The position numbers were made by a program, and so were the translations under genes. Under the pieces are notes generated by a model. That model was not told the DNA's origin. It was given only the letters and a program-made list of their open reading frames with translations, and made no database searches. A stretch of DNA of 64,000 bases from Saccoglossus kowalevskii (Eukaryota; Hemichordata; Enteropneusta; Harrimaniidae): positions 330,885 to 394,884 of the forward strand of contig NW_003153249.1 in NCBI RefSeq assembly GCF_000003605.2. The letters are read 5' to 3'. Shown here one piece after another: positions 44,186-58,345 of the stretch (position 1 is the first letter of the stretch; each line of letters starts with the position of its first letter).

Positions 44186-45641
44186 GAAAAATAAAAGAAA
44201 CCTTTTAAAAGTGGGGAAATCTTAAAATTAGGTATTTTTTTCTACATGGTATTATTATCACTCTTATTAACCGGTTTTGAGGGGAGTCAGGGGAAATATG
44301 GCACAACCACATCCAGCTACTTTATATTGTTATTTTAACCGCACTAATAAGTGAGTTTTTAAAAAAACATAGTCAGGAGGAAATGCATTTGCTTTGTCAA
44401 AAACGCATATTTTGAGAACAGAATTTCTTTGTGATATGTAACTTTAATTCTGTATTATGATTTGAAATGTAATAACTTCTAACAATATATATAAAATAAA
44501 CTGCGATATATTTAAAAAAACAGTACTTTCTTTTTTAGGCTGCGCCTGAAACAAAGAGTAAAAAGTAAACTCGATATTTACGCGACGCTAAGAAATAGGT
44601 CAACAGAAACCTTTATAATACGATGTACTACGAAATGTACAAACGTACGAGCGTTCATGATTTTGTTTTATTTTCTTGTGGGTTTTCCTATTTTTTAAAG
44701 AGCAATTAATGTTCTTTTGGAGATAAAATAATGGGTTTTCAATCTAGTCCGCTTGCGAAAAGAAGGCGCCGCACTGAATTCAGCGAAAGAATATGTACAT
44801 ATTGCGCGAAGCTTCGTGGATACCGGGCCGGTAACCGCTCGATTTATTTTAAATCATCTTCCTAAGTACTTTTCACTTACAATTTATGTCAAATTATGTT
44901 TTGTTTGTACTCATTTTTCTTGCCAAATATCTGGTTTATGTGTAAGCCGATTTATTGTTTTATTTAAGTAAGTAGCACATTATAAATTATATGTGTGGAA
45001 GTTTTCAATAAGGTGATTATAACATATTTTACCAAAGATGGCAGATATTCATTATAAATATTTCATATAAACCTTTTTTAGATGATATTCCCAGCCAACT
45101 TTAAAAATGACATGAACATATTATCTACACTTTATTTTGAATGCATTGCGCACGTATTCTCGACAAACATTAGTTCCAGCACGAATGAGCCGCTAAATGG
45201 AAGTATTTTGACTCGCTATGCAGGCTGAACTTCCACTGCAGATATATAGAGTGAAACAATCCAAATAATGTACATCATAAATAGTTCAGCTAACTGACCG
45301 TGTGTCTTATTACAATACAAAGTACAATTCGTATCAGAGTAACACGTCATCGGCCAGCAACCGCAAGTCATTGTTACGTAATACAGCCGATAAGATATGT
45401 ATTGATTGTATATATATAATGTATGCGTAATCTACGCCACAGACATTCGGGTTGTTGACAATAAATGACCTTTTAATATTGTAACAACTCGTGCCGCGAT
45501 TTTTTCGTAAACTATATATTTTATGGGTAACACGATATTCCTATTAAAACGCTAGATCGTATCTCCCACTGAAATAAATATCGCACGTTAATGTGGCTTA
45601 TTTCGTGTATGCACATAACATGGATGATTTGTCTCAGCTGA

Positions 45642-46531
45642 AGATGTTTTGCTGTGGAAGATTAATTGCAAGACAACCTAACCCAAAACTCAAGTTCCCT
45701 CTTCGAACTACGCACAAATGACACTAATGTAAACCTAAAAAATCACGTGTCTTTATATTTGAAACTTAACGTCTACGTCACGTACGCACCTTCCCCACGG
45801 ACAACAATATGATCGTCTTTCCCCATTGTTCATTTTATCCTGCTACCTTCTTCGTCAGGACAATTGTTTATTACTGCTCAATCTAAACAGCCCTTGAACT
45901 AACAATGAATTTTAACTATGACTATCCATGACAAAGTGAATAGATATCAAAAATAGAAACTACGCAATTTGGTTGCTTGTTTTTAAAAAGGGTAAGAACT
46001 GTTTTTGATTAAGGAGAAACATCAGAGCAACAACGAGTGTGTCGACAGGAACACCAGCTCGATTGGTGACGAGGGAAGCTGCAGTCAAATAAACTGTCAG
46101 CGAAACGCCCGATCTTGCCACTCTAATTAATAAGTCTCCCTGGACTTATTTATATTTAGTGATTATATTAGTCATGGATGGAATCTACTGTATATTAATA
46201 AAAAAGTTACTAAGCGTTACATACTGGATTACATGCATCTGTATCTCTTCACTGTGTACGCCATTATCTGCTGGTAACGATTCCCGTAGTGGCATCTAGT
46301 CTACCAAGTTATGAACCTAATCTACGAATGCTTAGTTTCCCAAACTCGGTGGAAACCGCGACCATCACTTGGTGGTAGAAGCCCAGACAACACTAAAACT
46401 GCAATATTTTAATACACATGTTCATCCACATTAGCAAGGCCCCCCTCCCTATTAAATCCAAATATCATCGTTTTAGTTGTCTAATTGTACCTGGCTGTCA
46501 GGAATATTTATTAATTTTATTTACCTGTTGA
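45642..46531. other. 890-bp segment present only in unit A
   Basis: The units align up to TGTCTCAG (45634-45641 in A, 52635 in B) and resume at TAAATAC(G/C)TATAAT (46532 in A, 52643 in B). Either A gained an insertion or B lost it. No inverted ends, target duplication or coding motif is evident. Confidence 0.7.
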
Positions 46532-49527
46532 TGTAAATACGTATAATATGAATAAAAATGCATTTTCTATCATAAATCGTTTATTCCATTAATTAAATTC
46601 AATAAATACTAGACAGTTATCATACATTCAATTATTTATAAACACCAGCCAGATTTCAAACATGTGGTGCTTAGTTAAGATTTAGCTACACTACGGCTGT
46701 TTCATCCGGCTGTCTGATCTGTTGCATATGAGTTTTAGTCTTTAATTTTGCCAGCTGTGCATCATAGTAACAAAAAAATCTTTCAAAGATAAAATGGGTG
46801 AGTGATTTACTCGCATTATCGTCTTTTTGTAAGAGAGAAAAGTTAGTCATAGATAATGCTTTGGTAAAGTAATTCCTGCATTAAATGACGATAGTTATGG
46901 ACGAATTATGTTCTGTTCTGAACGCATGTTCGTTGTAGCTAACATACGTTTAACTTGGACAGTCTTTAGCGAAAATTGCATATCTAAGTTAAAATTCAAT
47001 GGCCAACCAACCTAAATATAATATAGTATAATACTAAATATAATACTAACCTGTTATGTTGATCATTTAACTTAAAATGTATTACTGTATTAGCCTGTTA
47101 TTCTGATTATTTAACTGAATGAGTTCACGAAAAATATTTCCAAAATAGGAAAGGAGATTTCATATTATGCACAGTGATAAACCTAACATTTAAGAGTTAG
47201 CCATGTGGTCATTGAATGTTTTTTACTGAATGTGTTGACGACATTTCATGCAAATGCGAACTTTAAAGTAATCTGGTACATTAGTTCAATCGCAAGGATT
47301 GTACGAAGTGTTCATGGGTAAATTCAATTATAAAACTCTGCCTCCATAATGCAAACTAATTCTTATCTTCTCCCTTATACCAATAATATCGAACAACTAG
47401 TGTGAACTTTCATTAAGATGAATACAGAGATGCTTGAATTAACAACCGATAAAAACAAATATTACACACCACCCACACTTGAAAATGTTACGTCATTTAC
47501 ATATGTTAGGTCAAATAACACTGGCCTATTTTCAGGCATGTTTTTTGTTTTTTACAGAAACAAGCAATTTGAAATGCACAGTCCCAGCAAGTACATGAGA
47601 AACCTAAAATATAGAATGCCATTGTTTCGTATATGAGTAAGTAAGTAATATACATGTTATGCTCGTGACAAAAGCACACAATTTTCATAATCACCGTGTC
47701 TCATAAAAACGACTAAAGCACATGTGATCGATCAATACATATGTAAGGACAATTTAGCTTCTAGGTTTGAACATATGTTATTGCAATACATGTGTATCCT
47801 GGTAAATGAGTCGAGTCAGCCATCTTTGTTACTACTTCCACCACTTTGAAGTAAATCGGATGACACTTTCCTAAGATCTGGTTATAGACATGTCAAAATA
47901 CGTGATTTTACAAAATTGTCGTCATTCATGAAATCATCGCACGTGTATCAGGTCTTAGGTGTTTGACGTTTGAAGATAATTGGTCCAGGGATGTTTGAGA
48001 TGCACAAACCCCCTTCAGGAATTCTATTGTAAAAAAGTGTGCAAACGTACATTCTACACGTAATGGATAGAATAGACACACTATTAAATTGTAAAAAAAG
48101 GAAATCGATGTACAACAAAGCTGCATAAAATAACTTCGTGCGCGGGCTGTTTTATGTTTGAACAAGTATCGCACTAAAATAAAAATAATTCAGTTTGGCG
48201 TTATTGAATTTACATCTAAGGGCAAAGTACTTGTTTGACAATTTCAACTAAATCAGCAAATATATCAGTAATAGTGATAAAAAAATGGCTCCAAAATTAT
48301 GCTGACAGCAAACAAAACAATGGTTATAATCAATAAAAATAACTTTATCACCCAGGACATTATTGCCGTTAAAATTAATTTAGATATAAATACAAACACA
48401 AGTCATTGCACACTGCCCGAATCTCATTCTTGAGTATAAAACATGGATCATGAAACATGTATTTCAGATAATATTTTTACATTTTCACAGTTTCCTACTC
48501 AGAAATACACTTTTGAAATGACTTTAAATTTTATTTTATTTTATATGTTTACAGGCCATCGAAGCTGTAGATATTAAGCTTTTTTTGATTTTCACTCAAA
48601 TAAGATGACAGTGTTTGTTTCCATGTGCAAATAAATATGTGCACCGAACTTCAATGGCTACTGTAAACAAGAAAAACAAACATTTGTATTTGTAGAGTGA
48701 TTGCAATCGGCATGAAAACATAGTGGTCAGTATTAATTATTCCTTGAGACTAAAATATGCAAATGTGAAGCCTGACATATTGAAGAACGCAGAAAGTATG
48801 TGGCATTGCTCCAGATGTAATATTAATTTCCCTAGGTCCTATGGTCGTATACGATTATTGATCAAGTCACCGTGTGAACGTTTCCCTTTGTAATAGTTCT
48901 CCCGATATGAATCCACACAGACGGACGGACGCTGGTAATTATCTATCCCCTTCCCCAGTCAGCAACATGTAGGGAATAATATTGGCAACATATATTACCG
49001 ATTTTATCATCATATGTATTAATTTGAATCGAACGATGGGAATTTTATTAAACAAGTTTAATTAATCATTAACCCGGACAGAACTAACCAACATGTGTGG
49101 TGTAAAGATGATGAGGATTTTGCGGTAGTCCCGAAGGACAACTATTAAGCTTGACATTGCATGAAGAGCCTTTTAAAAGTAAACATTCGAGAATTAACTT
49201 TGGTGTTTTAAACATCGTGTATATATATAGTGTTTATTGAAACACACTCAGTTGTTTATTTGAGCGATCATTCAAATAAGTAAAATTCAGACCACCAATA
49301 TAAGTTTTTTGAAAATATACAATATACCATCATAGTTGATGAGCTAAATTTACAAATCACAATCACATCGGCTGAATTTATAGTTGCCTCCAAACGTGAA
49401 TAAAATTGTTCATTATATTGTGAGAAATTCGAAATTCCGTGAAATACATTTTACAATTAAAAGTAACGGAAACTGCCGAATGGAGAAATCACGTGCTGTA
49501 AAACAGCGTTACCTACAGATCGAACCT

Positions 49528-49680
49528 ACTGTAAAATACTTTATTTTAGATGGAATTATTTTTGTTTTGTAAGGAATTTATATTCACTGAATGTTTTTAA
49601 GGTAAAATATAGAAAAAAAAGGTATATTCCCTGGATTTTATTTTTTTTCAGTGAAAGTTAGTTATAAAGTATTTTACAGT
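49528..49680. mobile_element. MITE-like palindrome in unit B
   Basis: Same inverted 16-bp ends as at 42471-42600. It is 23 bp longer because of added bases around an A-run and a T-run in the centre. Confidence 0.6.
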
Positions 49681-49904
49681 AATTAATTTATTCTGAGCAT
49701 ACGCCATTGTTCTGTCAGTGTAGTTGGAGAGGTAATTTATGATTGAAATAGTGAAAAAAAAACACTTAGGATTTTCAGATAACTATTTAGTGCATATTCA
49801 GCGCATTGTTCGTCATCCTGTCAATTACATTGATCTGCTGCATAATTTCTGAGAAAATGTTGGAGACGGAAAGTTGAAGCTGGAAGCAGTAGCCTAATAC
49901 GAAA

Positions 49905-51230
49905 CAGTACTATACAAACGATTTATTCGTAACTGGCTGCCCATTACATTACTTAACACAGACTATAAAATTGCATCAAAATGTATTTTTAGTAGGCTGG
50001 ACAAAGCTCTCCCAAAACTTATCCATGAAACCCCAACAGCATGCATAAAAGGTAGGAACGTCTCACCGGCTCTTATCATCTTGCCTTTAGAGCGGCTTTT
50101 AACCCAGTTGCGGTATAATGACTCAACACTTTTCATTCCTTCTCAGGCCTAAAGGTAAACTATGACAAGACAGAAGCCACATGGCTTGGTAGTTATAGGT
50201 CTCGTGTTGATAAATTATTTGGAGTCACCTGGCCAATGCCCCCTGTTAAGATTATCGGGAAATATTTTTCTTACAATTGGCAATTTGCATATAAACAAAA
50301 TATTGAAGGTCCCTTTGATTCGTTAAATAATATGTTTGCAGATATGGTCGACTCGAAATCGTACACTAATTGGTAAGCTCAAATTATTAAATCACTTGTT
50401 ATCCCAAATGTTTACTTAACTTATTGTATAGAAGATACATGTAAGATATAGTTAAACTAAAGATTAGCCTACATAAATTCATTCAGGAATAGTTTGATTG
50501 GAGACATTTGCCAGGGCGGCCTGAATATGCTCGATATGTTTGCCCACTTCGAATTAAATGGATACAATTATTGTTAAATAAAAACGAGACTTACCTTTGG
50601 AAACATACTCTAGCACACTACCTCCTGTTGGGGGTTCTCTGATCTTTAATTGTAATTATAAAATAAATGATTTGCCCATAATGCTACTCCAGTTCTATCA
50701 AAGTTGATGGAAGATTCATTAACCATTAACAACAAATTTATGTAGCTAAACGATTTAAAATGCAAGCTAATTCGAAGGTTTCTGACTAGCTTTTATTTAA
50801 TTCCACCTAAGAGTACACTTTTTTTACCCAGTTGTTTCACATTGAAGGCACCATCTGCTGTAACCAATGGAAACAAAACTTCAACAATTTCAGGAGAAGG
50901 TAACACGTAATGTTCTATACAAACTCCATGCAACATCACATGAGACCTTATAGACTCTGGTCTTTATACGTTTTGTCATAGTTTTGAAGAAACGCTCCAA
51001 CACTTAGGAATATGTTAAAAGCCTTTGGACTACATTGTGTCATCAATATGGTATACTTTTTTCAAGAAATCCAGGTGCTCTCACACGTAATATTATTGGT
51101 TAGTAAATTAAAAAAACTGTTTACCCTATTTTAATATGGTTGAAATACACATACATAAAACACAACAAATTGAACACTATATTTTAATTGAGCAAAATAA
51201 AAAAAAAACTCTATTTTAAAATGTGGGGAA
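49905..51230 (+). pseudogene. Decayed L1/Tx1-like LINE in unit B
   Basis: Counterpart of the LINE relic in unit A: the NW-PITLLNTDYKIAS region at about 49930, VNYDKTEATWLGSY at about 50155, then the C-terminal blocks to about 51200. At the DYKIAS position it keeps the lysine that unit A has changed to asparagine, but it has its own deletions, including bases in the block after 50520. Confidence 0.75.
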
Positions 51231-54200
51231 ATCTTAAAATCAGGTATTTTTTTCTACATGGTATTATTATCACTCTTGTTAACCATTTTAGAGGGGAGTC
51301 AGGAGAAATATGGCATCAACACATCCAGCTACTTTATATTGTTATTTTAACCGCACTAATAAGTGCGTCTTTAAGAACCATTGTCAGGAGGAAATGCATT
51401 TGGTTCGCCAAAAACGCATATTTTGAGAACAAAATTTCTTTTTGATTTGTAATTTTAACTCTGTATTATGATTTGAAATGTAATAACTTCTAACAATATA
51501 TATAGAATAAACTGCGATATATTAAAAAAAAACAGTACTACGTTTTTCAGGATGTGCCTGAAACTGAGAGTAAAAAGCAAACGCGCTATTTACGCGACGC
51601 CAAGAAATAGGTAAACAGAAACCTTTATAATACGATATACTACGTAATTAACAAACGTACGAGCGTTCATGATTTTTTTCCTATTTTTTAAATAGCAATT
51701 AATGTTTTTTGGAGATAAAACAATGGGTTTTCAATTTAGTCCGCTTGCGAAAAGAAGGCGCCGCACTGAATTTTTAGCGGAAGAATATGTACATATTGCG
51801 CGGAGCTTCACGGATACCGGGCCGGTAACCGCTTGATTTATTTTAAATCATCTTCCTAAGTACTTTTCACTTACAATTTATGTCAAAGTATGTTTTGTTT
51901 GTACTCATTTTAACGCCAATTATCTGGTTTATTTGTAAGCCGATTTATTGTTTTATTTAAATAAGTAGCACACTATAAATTATATGTGTGGAAGTTTTCT
52001 ATAAGTTGATTATAGCATATCTTACCCCAGATGGCAGATATTCATTATAAATATTTTATATTGACCTTTTTTACATGATAGACCCAGCCAACTTTTAAAA
52101 TGACATGAATATATTATCTACACTTTATTTTGAATGCATTGCACACGTATCCTCGGCAAACATTAGTTCCAGCACGAATGAGACGCGAATAGGAAGTATT
52201 TTGACTCGCTATACAGGCTGCACTTGCACTGTAGATATATAGAGTGAAGCAATCCAAATAATGTACATCATAGATTCATCATAAATAGTTCAGCTTTATC
52301 ACTAACTGACCGTGTGTCTTATTACAATACAAAGTACAATGTGTATTAGGGTAGCAAGTCATTGGCCAGCAACCGCAAGTCATTGTTACGTAATACAGCC
52401 GATAAGATATGTATTTATTGTAAATATATAATACATGCATAATATACGCCGCAGACATTCGGGCTGTTGATAATAAATGACCTTTTAATATTGTAACAAC
52501 TCGTGCCGCGGTTTCTCCGTAAACTGTAAATTTTATGTGTAACACGGTATTCCTAATAAAACGCTGGATAGTATCTCCTACTGAAATAAATATCGCACGT
52601 TAATGTGGCTTATTTCGTGCATGCACATGCATTTGTCTCAGTAAATACCTATAATTTAAATTAAAATGCATTTTCTATCATAAATCGGTTATTCCATTAA
52701 TTAAATTCAATAAATACTAGACAGTAAACATTCAATTATTTATAAACACCAGCCAGATTTCAAACATGTGGTGCTTAGTTAGGAATTAGCTACACAGCGG
52801 CTGTTTCATCTGCCTGTCTGATCTGTTTCAAATGAGTTTTAGTCTGTGATTTTTCCAGCTGTGCATCATCTAACGAAAATATCTTTCAAAGGTAAAATGG
52901 GTGCGTGATTTACTCGCATTTTCGTCTTTTTGTAAGATAAAAAAGTTAGTCATCCGAGTTGTTAGATAAACTAAATGTAAAGTAATTCCTGCATAAAATG
53001 ACGATAGTTATGGACGAATTATGTTCTGTTCTGAACGAATGTTCGTTGTAACTAACATACGTTTAACATGGACAGTCTTTGGCCAAACAAATGCATATCT
53101 GAGTTAAAATTCGATGGTCAACCAACCTAAATATAATATAATATAATACTGTATTAGCCTGTTGTTCTGATCATTTTACTTAATAGATTCACGAACAATA
53201 TTTCCAAATAAGAAAGAAGATTTTCACAGTGATAAACCTAACATTTAAGTGTTAGCCCTGTGGTCATTGAATGTTTTATACTGAATGTGTTGATGAAATT
53301 TCATGCAAATACGAGTGTGAACTTTAAGGTCATCTGATACATTGGTAAATTCAATTATAAAACTCTGCCTCCATAATGCAAACTAATACTTATCGTCCCC
53401 TTATGCCAATAATATCGAAGTCAACAGCTAGATAAGATAAATACAGAGATGCTTGATTTAACAACCGAAAAATGAAAATATTACTCACCAGTCACACTTG
53501 AATATGTTACGTCATTTGCATATGTTAGGTCAAATAACACTGGGTTATTTTTAGGCATGTTTTTAATTTTTTTACAGAAACAAGCATTTTGAAATGCACA
53601 GTCCCTGCAAGTACCCGAGACACCTAAAATATAGAATGCCATTGTTTCGTATATGAGTAAGTAATATACATGGTATGCAAGTGACAAAAGCACACAATTT
53701 TCATAATCACTGTGTCTCGCAAAAACGACTAAAGAACATGTGTTCAATCAATACATTTGTAAGGAAAATTTAGCTTCTAGGTTTGAGCATAACTTATTGC
53801 AATATATGTGTATCCTGGTAAATGAGTCGAGTCAGCCATCTTGGTTACTACTTCCACCAAGTTTGAAGTAAATCGCATGACACTTACCTAAAATCTGGTT
53901 ATAGACATGTCATAATAGGTGATTTTAATGTTATTTTACACAATTGTCGTCAGCCATGGAATCATCGCACGTGTATCAGGTTTTAGGTGTTTGACGTTTG
54001 AAGATAATTGGTCCAGGGGTGTTTCAGATACACAACCCTCCCTTAAGGAATTCTAATGTGCAAAAAGTGTGCAAACGTACATTCTACACGTAATGGGTAG
54101 ATTAGACACACTATTAAATTGTAAAAAAAGAAATAAGACATTAAAGTTAAAATAGTTCAGTTTGGCGTTGACCAATTATTGAATTAACATCTTAGGGTAA

Positions 54201-55475
54201 AGTACTTGTTTGACAATTTCAACTAAATCAGAAAATATAATAGTGATGAAAAAAATAGGCTCCCAAATTATGCTGACAGCAAACAAAACAATGGTTATAA
54301 TCAATAAAAAAAATTGTCACCAAGAACATTATTGCCGTTAATGAATTTAGATATAAATACAGACACAATTCATTGCCCGCCGCCCAAATCTCATTCTTGA
54401 GTATAAAACATGGATAATGAAACATGTATTTCAGTTAATATTTTTACATTTTCACAGGGTCCTACTCAGAAATACACTTTTGAAATGACTTTAAATTTTA
54501 TTTATATGTTTACAGGCCATCGAAGCTGTAGATAATAAGCTTTTTTTGATTTTCACTCAAATAAGATGACAGTGTTTGTTTCCATGTGCAAATAAATATG
54601 TGCACCGAACTTCAATGGCTACTGTAAAGAAGAAAAACAAACATTTGTATTTGTAGAGTGGTTGCGATTGGCATGAAACATAGTGGTTAGTATTAATTAT
54701 AAATAAACCCCTACAATAATTCTTTGAGACTAAAATATGTAAATGTGAAACCTGACATATTGAAGAACGTAGAACGTATGTGAGATTGCTCCGGATGTAA
54801 TATTAATTAATTTCCCTAGGTCCTATGATCGTATATGGTTATTGATCTAGTCACCGTGTGAACGTTTCCTTTTGTAATAGTGCGCCCGATATGAATCCAC
54901 ACAGACGGACGGACGCTGGTAATTATCTATTCCCCGTCCCCAGTCAGCAACATGTCGGGAATAATATTGGCAACGTCAGTGACTTTATCATCATATGTAT
55001 AAATTTTAATCAAACGACGGGAATTTCATTAAAGTGCAAAATGTCAACATAATCATTAACCCGGTTAGAACTACCCAACATTGTGGTGTAAAGATTTTGA
55101 GAATATTGCGGTAGTCCCCTATGACAACTATTAAGCTTGAAATTGAATGAAGATCTTTTTAAAGCGAAACAGTCGAGAATTAACTTTGTTTTTTTAAACA
55201 TCGCGTGCTTATTGAAACGATCTCCGCTGTTTACTTGACCGATCATTCAAATTAGTAAAATTTTAAGTAAGTATCTTGTAAACTGTACAGACCGCCAATG
55301 TACCTTTTTGGGAAATATACAATATACCACCATAGTTGATGAGCTAAATTAACAAATCACAATCACATCGGTTGAAATTATAGTTGCCTCCAAACCTTTT
55401 AAAAAGTGTTCATCGTATTGTGAAAATTTTTAAGTTCGAAATTACTTGCAATACATTTTAAAATTAAAAGTAACT

Positions 55476-56202
55476 GCTAAATCTAAACCTCAGTTCCGAT
55501 GTAACCACACACCAGCTGTGATAATGAACATTTATTAGTTCTCTTTAAATGTTTATGTCCTCTTTTTATCGCCATATATGGTACGAACGAGAGCGTCATC
55601 TGTTGTGGTCTTGACTAATTATTCAAATAATAGCATTTATATATAAACACTTAAAAGAGTTATTTGCAAACTGTACATACCAGTCAACGGACATGTTCTG
55701 TTTTTTGGAAGAGCTAACAGGTGAGTTATTTAACTGACATTCAACATGACTCGGCCGTTTAAACTAATCGATGTCAGAATATATAGTATGTATCTATCCT
55801 GTAAATGATATAACCTGAGCCGTCATTATTTACAGGGGTACCACAAAGCATTCAGGTAACAACTATTGTAAAACTGTTGTCTTAATTATATGTAGCGAGT
55901 GGTGCCAGATGAGTTGACTAGCCAGGTCGTGGAAATGTTTTTTTTTCATAAACCTTTCTCGCACTGGTGCCTGGTAGTGAGAATAATAATAGTAATAACA
56001 ATGTTTTTTACCTAAATTTGTTACACATACAAATATTTACAAACACTGTTGTAGTGGAAATTGTCACGAGTAAAAGGGACCTGAAATAACTACAGTGCGA
56101 ATCGAGTCAGATTAGTGTACACGTTTTTATAAAATTAAATAATATAGTGACAGTAAACACTGAAATAGTAAAATAAAAGAAGGAAAAACGACATATCAAA
56201 TT
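55476..56202. other. No gene recognised
   Basis: AT-rich sequence between the duplication and the minus-strand LINE. Nothing identifiable on either strand. Confidence 0.5.
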
Positions 56203-57110
56203 TTAATAATATTGATAATATGTAAAATATATATAAATAATCACTTTAACTATTGTGATAATAGCTTTTCTTTCAATTTTAATTTTGAAAATTGATTTAT
56301 TTTTAATTCTCAATGCACCGGGTAAATTGTTCCATAATTTTGGACCTAAATAAGAAATTGCAAATGTACTAATTGTTGTGTTCATATTTTTGAAACTGAG
56401 ATATAATTTCTGTTTTGTTGTCTAGTATTATGATTGTGTTGAATATAATGCAGGTTGTAGGTTGACATATGGTTTAGTATGATTCCATTAATAACATTTT
56501 GCAAAAATATAAAAAGGAGATAGTTGTGTAGTTTATAAATGTCAAGGATTTTAAGCTTGTTGAAAATATTTGGGTAATTAGAATACTTCTTAGGTGTTAT
56601 GGGTATGTACTTCTCCAATCTTCGAGTTCGCACGTAATATGGGGTTGGATAATGAATAATATAATATCAAAAGAGTATGCTTTGGAATATGATGCCTTAA
56701 TTTTAAAAGAATGCCAGTCTTTTTTCTGATCAGCTTATTGATTTTTTTATATGATTTTCTCTTGTTAAATGTTTGTCAATTTCAACCCCAATAAAGGTAG
56801 CTGATTCGGTCTCTTTCACAACATTGTTTTTTTATCGATAAAGATCCATACACTGAATGAAAAAGACGTCGGCCACTAATAATCATAAAGTTGGTCTTTG
56901 AACAATAGAGATTGGAATCGTCGGCAAATAATCTAAACTTAAAGAAATCAGAAGAGTAGGGGAAGTCATTTATGTATAAACAAAATAGTGTTGGGCCGAG
57001 GACTGAGCGCTGCGGAACCCCGCACGAAATAGTTTCAGATTGGTCAAAGTTGTTCGTTATTTCAAGTTTGTAAGCATCAGTCTCTTTACAGACATTGACA
57101 AGTCGCATTC
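56203..57110 (-). pseudogene. Jockey/CR1-like LINE reverse transcriptase, 5'-truncated
   Basis: Minus strand from 57110: ETISCGVPQRSVLGPTLFCL, then YINDFPYSSDFFKFRLFADD with the FADD catalytic aspartates. Next, with a frameshift near 56790-56890, comes KINKLIRKKTGILLKLRHHI (about 56670-56740) and PKHTLLILYYSL, the thumb region. After another shift come KLKILDIYKLHNYLLFIFLQ (about 56520), HNTRQQN, ISYLGPKLWNNLPGALR (about 56330) and the C-terminal end at 56203. This order is typical of Jockey/CR1-group elements. The VPQR in place of VPQG, the frame breaks and the absent endonuclease show a dead 5'-truncated copy. Sequence up to about 57290 may be its diverged upstream part. Confidence 0.8.
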
Positions 57111-57299
57111 ATTGAGGTTAATAACAAATATAGAATTACGTTGTGCATTTGTGTGAATTCTGTTCTGTTCCAAACTTTGAATAATAAGTAACTGGACAGA
57201 AAGTGCCGGTGTTTTTTTGAAAGTCGCGTACATAAAAATATATGACCCTTCAGAATCATTTGCATGAAATATGCTGACCTCAGTCCTGAATGGAGCATG

Positions 57300-58010
57300 G
57301 GAAATTGTGACCCCCTTCTAAGTGTAAGGATAGTACATGTATTAAAACTATATATACATACTAACTGTTGTTCTACTACATAGCTTAGAACTTTCGTACT
57401 TTAATCAGTTATCTGAGCTCTCATTGAGATGAGAACCGTTAGGGTGATACATACACAATTTTACTGGCACCTTTATGAGTGTTGTGTGTTGAATCGTGTG
57501 CATTTTTTAAAATGAGATACACATGTTTAGTGCAACCACTTATTTTAATACTTATATTCGCATTACATGCTCGAAATTTACACTTTATTTATTATCACAC
57601 TGAGATTCAGCCAAATTTTACTGGTCGGAAGAATTTGAGTAATAATTGCAAAAGTATCAAGAAGCCTTTTATCCAAAGCTTGTTGGAAGACTTACCCACC
57701 ACACAGTGTAAATATGTTAATGAGAAAAAGAATCATATACGTCAAATCATCTTTTGTGTATTTTTGTCTTGGACCAGCGTGATGTTGAATGAAATAAGAT
57801 ATATGATTTAAAAATAACTTAAACAATAAACCTATAAAATACACATAACACCAAGATAGAAGTTTGGACAATCAAGGACTGCCAGCTGTAGAATTAGGTC
57901 TCAGTTCGTCCGTCTGTCCAGAGTCATATTTCAGAACCCCGTGGACTAAATCTGTTCATTCTTTGCATGTGCCTAGTAGTTCACCTGGGACATATGCACA
58001 TGCAGTCGCT
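57300..58010. other. No supported gene
   Basis: Contains a 110-codon + frame (57479-57811) with a hydrophobic N-terminal stretch (internal Met at 57512). It has no known domain and no splice or homology support, so it is not called. Confidence 0.4.
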
Positions 58011-58013
58011 TAC

Positions 58014-58345
58014 CGATTCAATCCAATATGTTACAATGGCAACCATTTTGGTGTTTGAAAATGTGGTATCTTCTGCATGCTTTGTAAGTTTTGGCTCAAA
58101 TTTGGTACATACAATATACATATCTGGGTATATGTCTATGTCGATTCGTTTCACGATTGAATCAAAGATGATCAACTGGCAGCCATTTGTTTTTAAATTT
58201 GGTATTTTATGCATGCTTTGTCAATTTTTATTAACAATTTGTACATGCATTGTACGTTTTAGATTACATGTCCACGAAAATTTGTCTTACAAACGGATTC
58301 AAGATGGCCGACTGGTGGCCATCATTTTATGATTGACCATACTAC
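58014..58345 (+). repeat. Three degenerate ~140-bp tandem units, GATTCAAGATGGC type
   Basis: GATT(C/G)AATC-A-ATG (about 58016 and 58157) and GATTCAAGATGGC (about 58298) are each followed by CAAC/ACTGG-(A/G)GCCAT. The first two are then followed by TGCATGCTTTGT-A-TTTT and a TACAT-CA-T-TACA stretch. The spacing is about 140 bp. AAGATGGCC words link it to the hairpin at 9440-9500. Confidence 0.6.

Larger units (their letters stand above)
42414..49470 (+). repeat. Large tandem duplication, unit A (~7.06 kb)
   Basis: Starts at CTGCCGAATGGAGAAATCACG, and the same sequence restarts at 49473. The two units run collinear to their ends (TAGTTGCCTCCAAAC ... TTAAAAGTAAC at about 49382-49462 and 55381-55474). 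By eye they are roughly 90% identical with many small indels. The unit carries a palindromic element at its start, a decayed LINE, and about 5 kb of AT-rich sequence without a gene I recognise. Matching short frames in both units are not maintained as open frames, so there is no sign of coding selection. Confidence 0.9.
49471..55475 (+). repeat. Large tandem duplication, unit B (~6.0 kb)
   Basis: Follows unit A directly and in the same orientation. It lacks the 45642-46531 segment and has other small deletions (for example in 48090-48180 versus 54120-54140), which explains its shorter length. The LINE, the palindrome and the flanking AT-rich blocks are in the same order. Similarity ends at about 55475, where AAAGTAAC is followed by unrelated sequence. 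Confidence 0.9.

Noticed and set aside
46030-46120. GTGACGAG...GCGAAACG in the unit-A-only block as a hammerhead
   Set aside because: The first core position is G instead of C and no stem II pairing is convincing.
47418-48174. Frames at 47418-47636 (+) and 47926-48174 (-) in unit A
   Set aside because: The matching positions in unit B do not keep these frames, so there is no evidence of coding selection.
57479-57811. 110-codon + frame with a hydrophobic N-terminus
   Set aside because: It looks like a signal peptide but has no domain, no splice context and no conserved pattern; AT-rich DNA yields such frames by chance.
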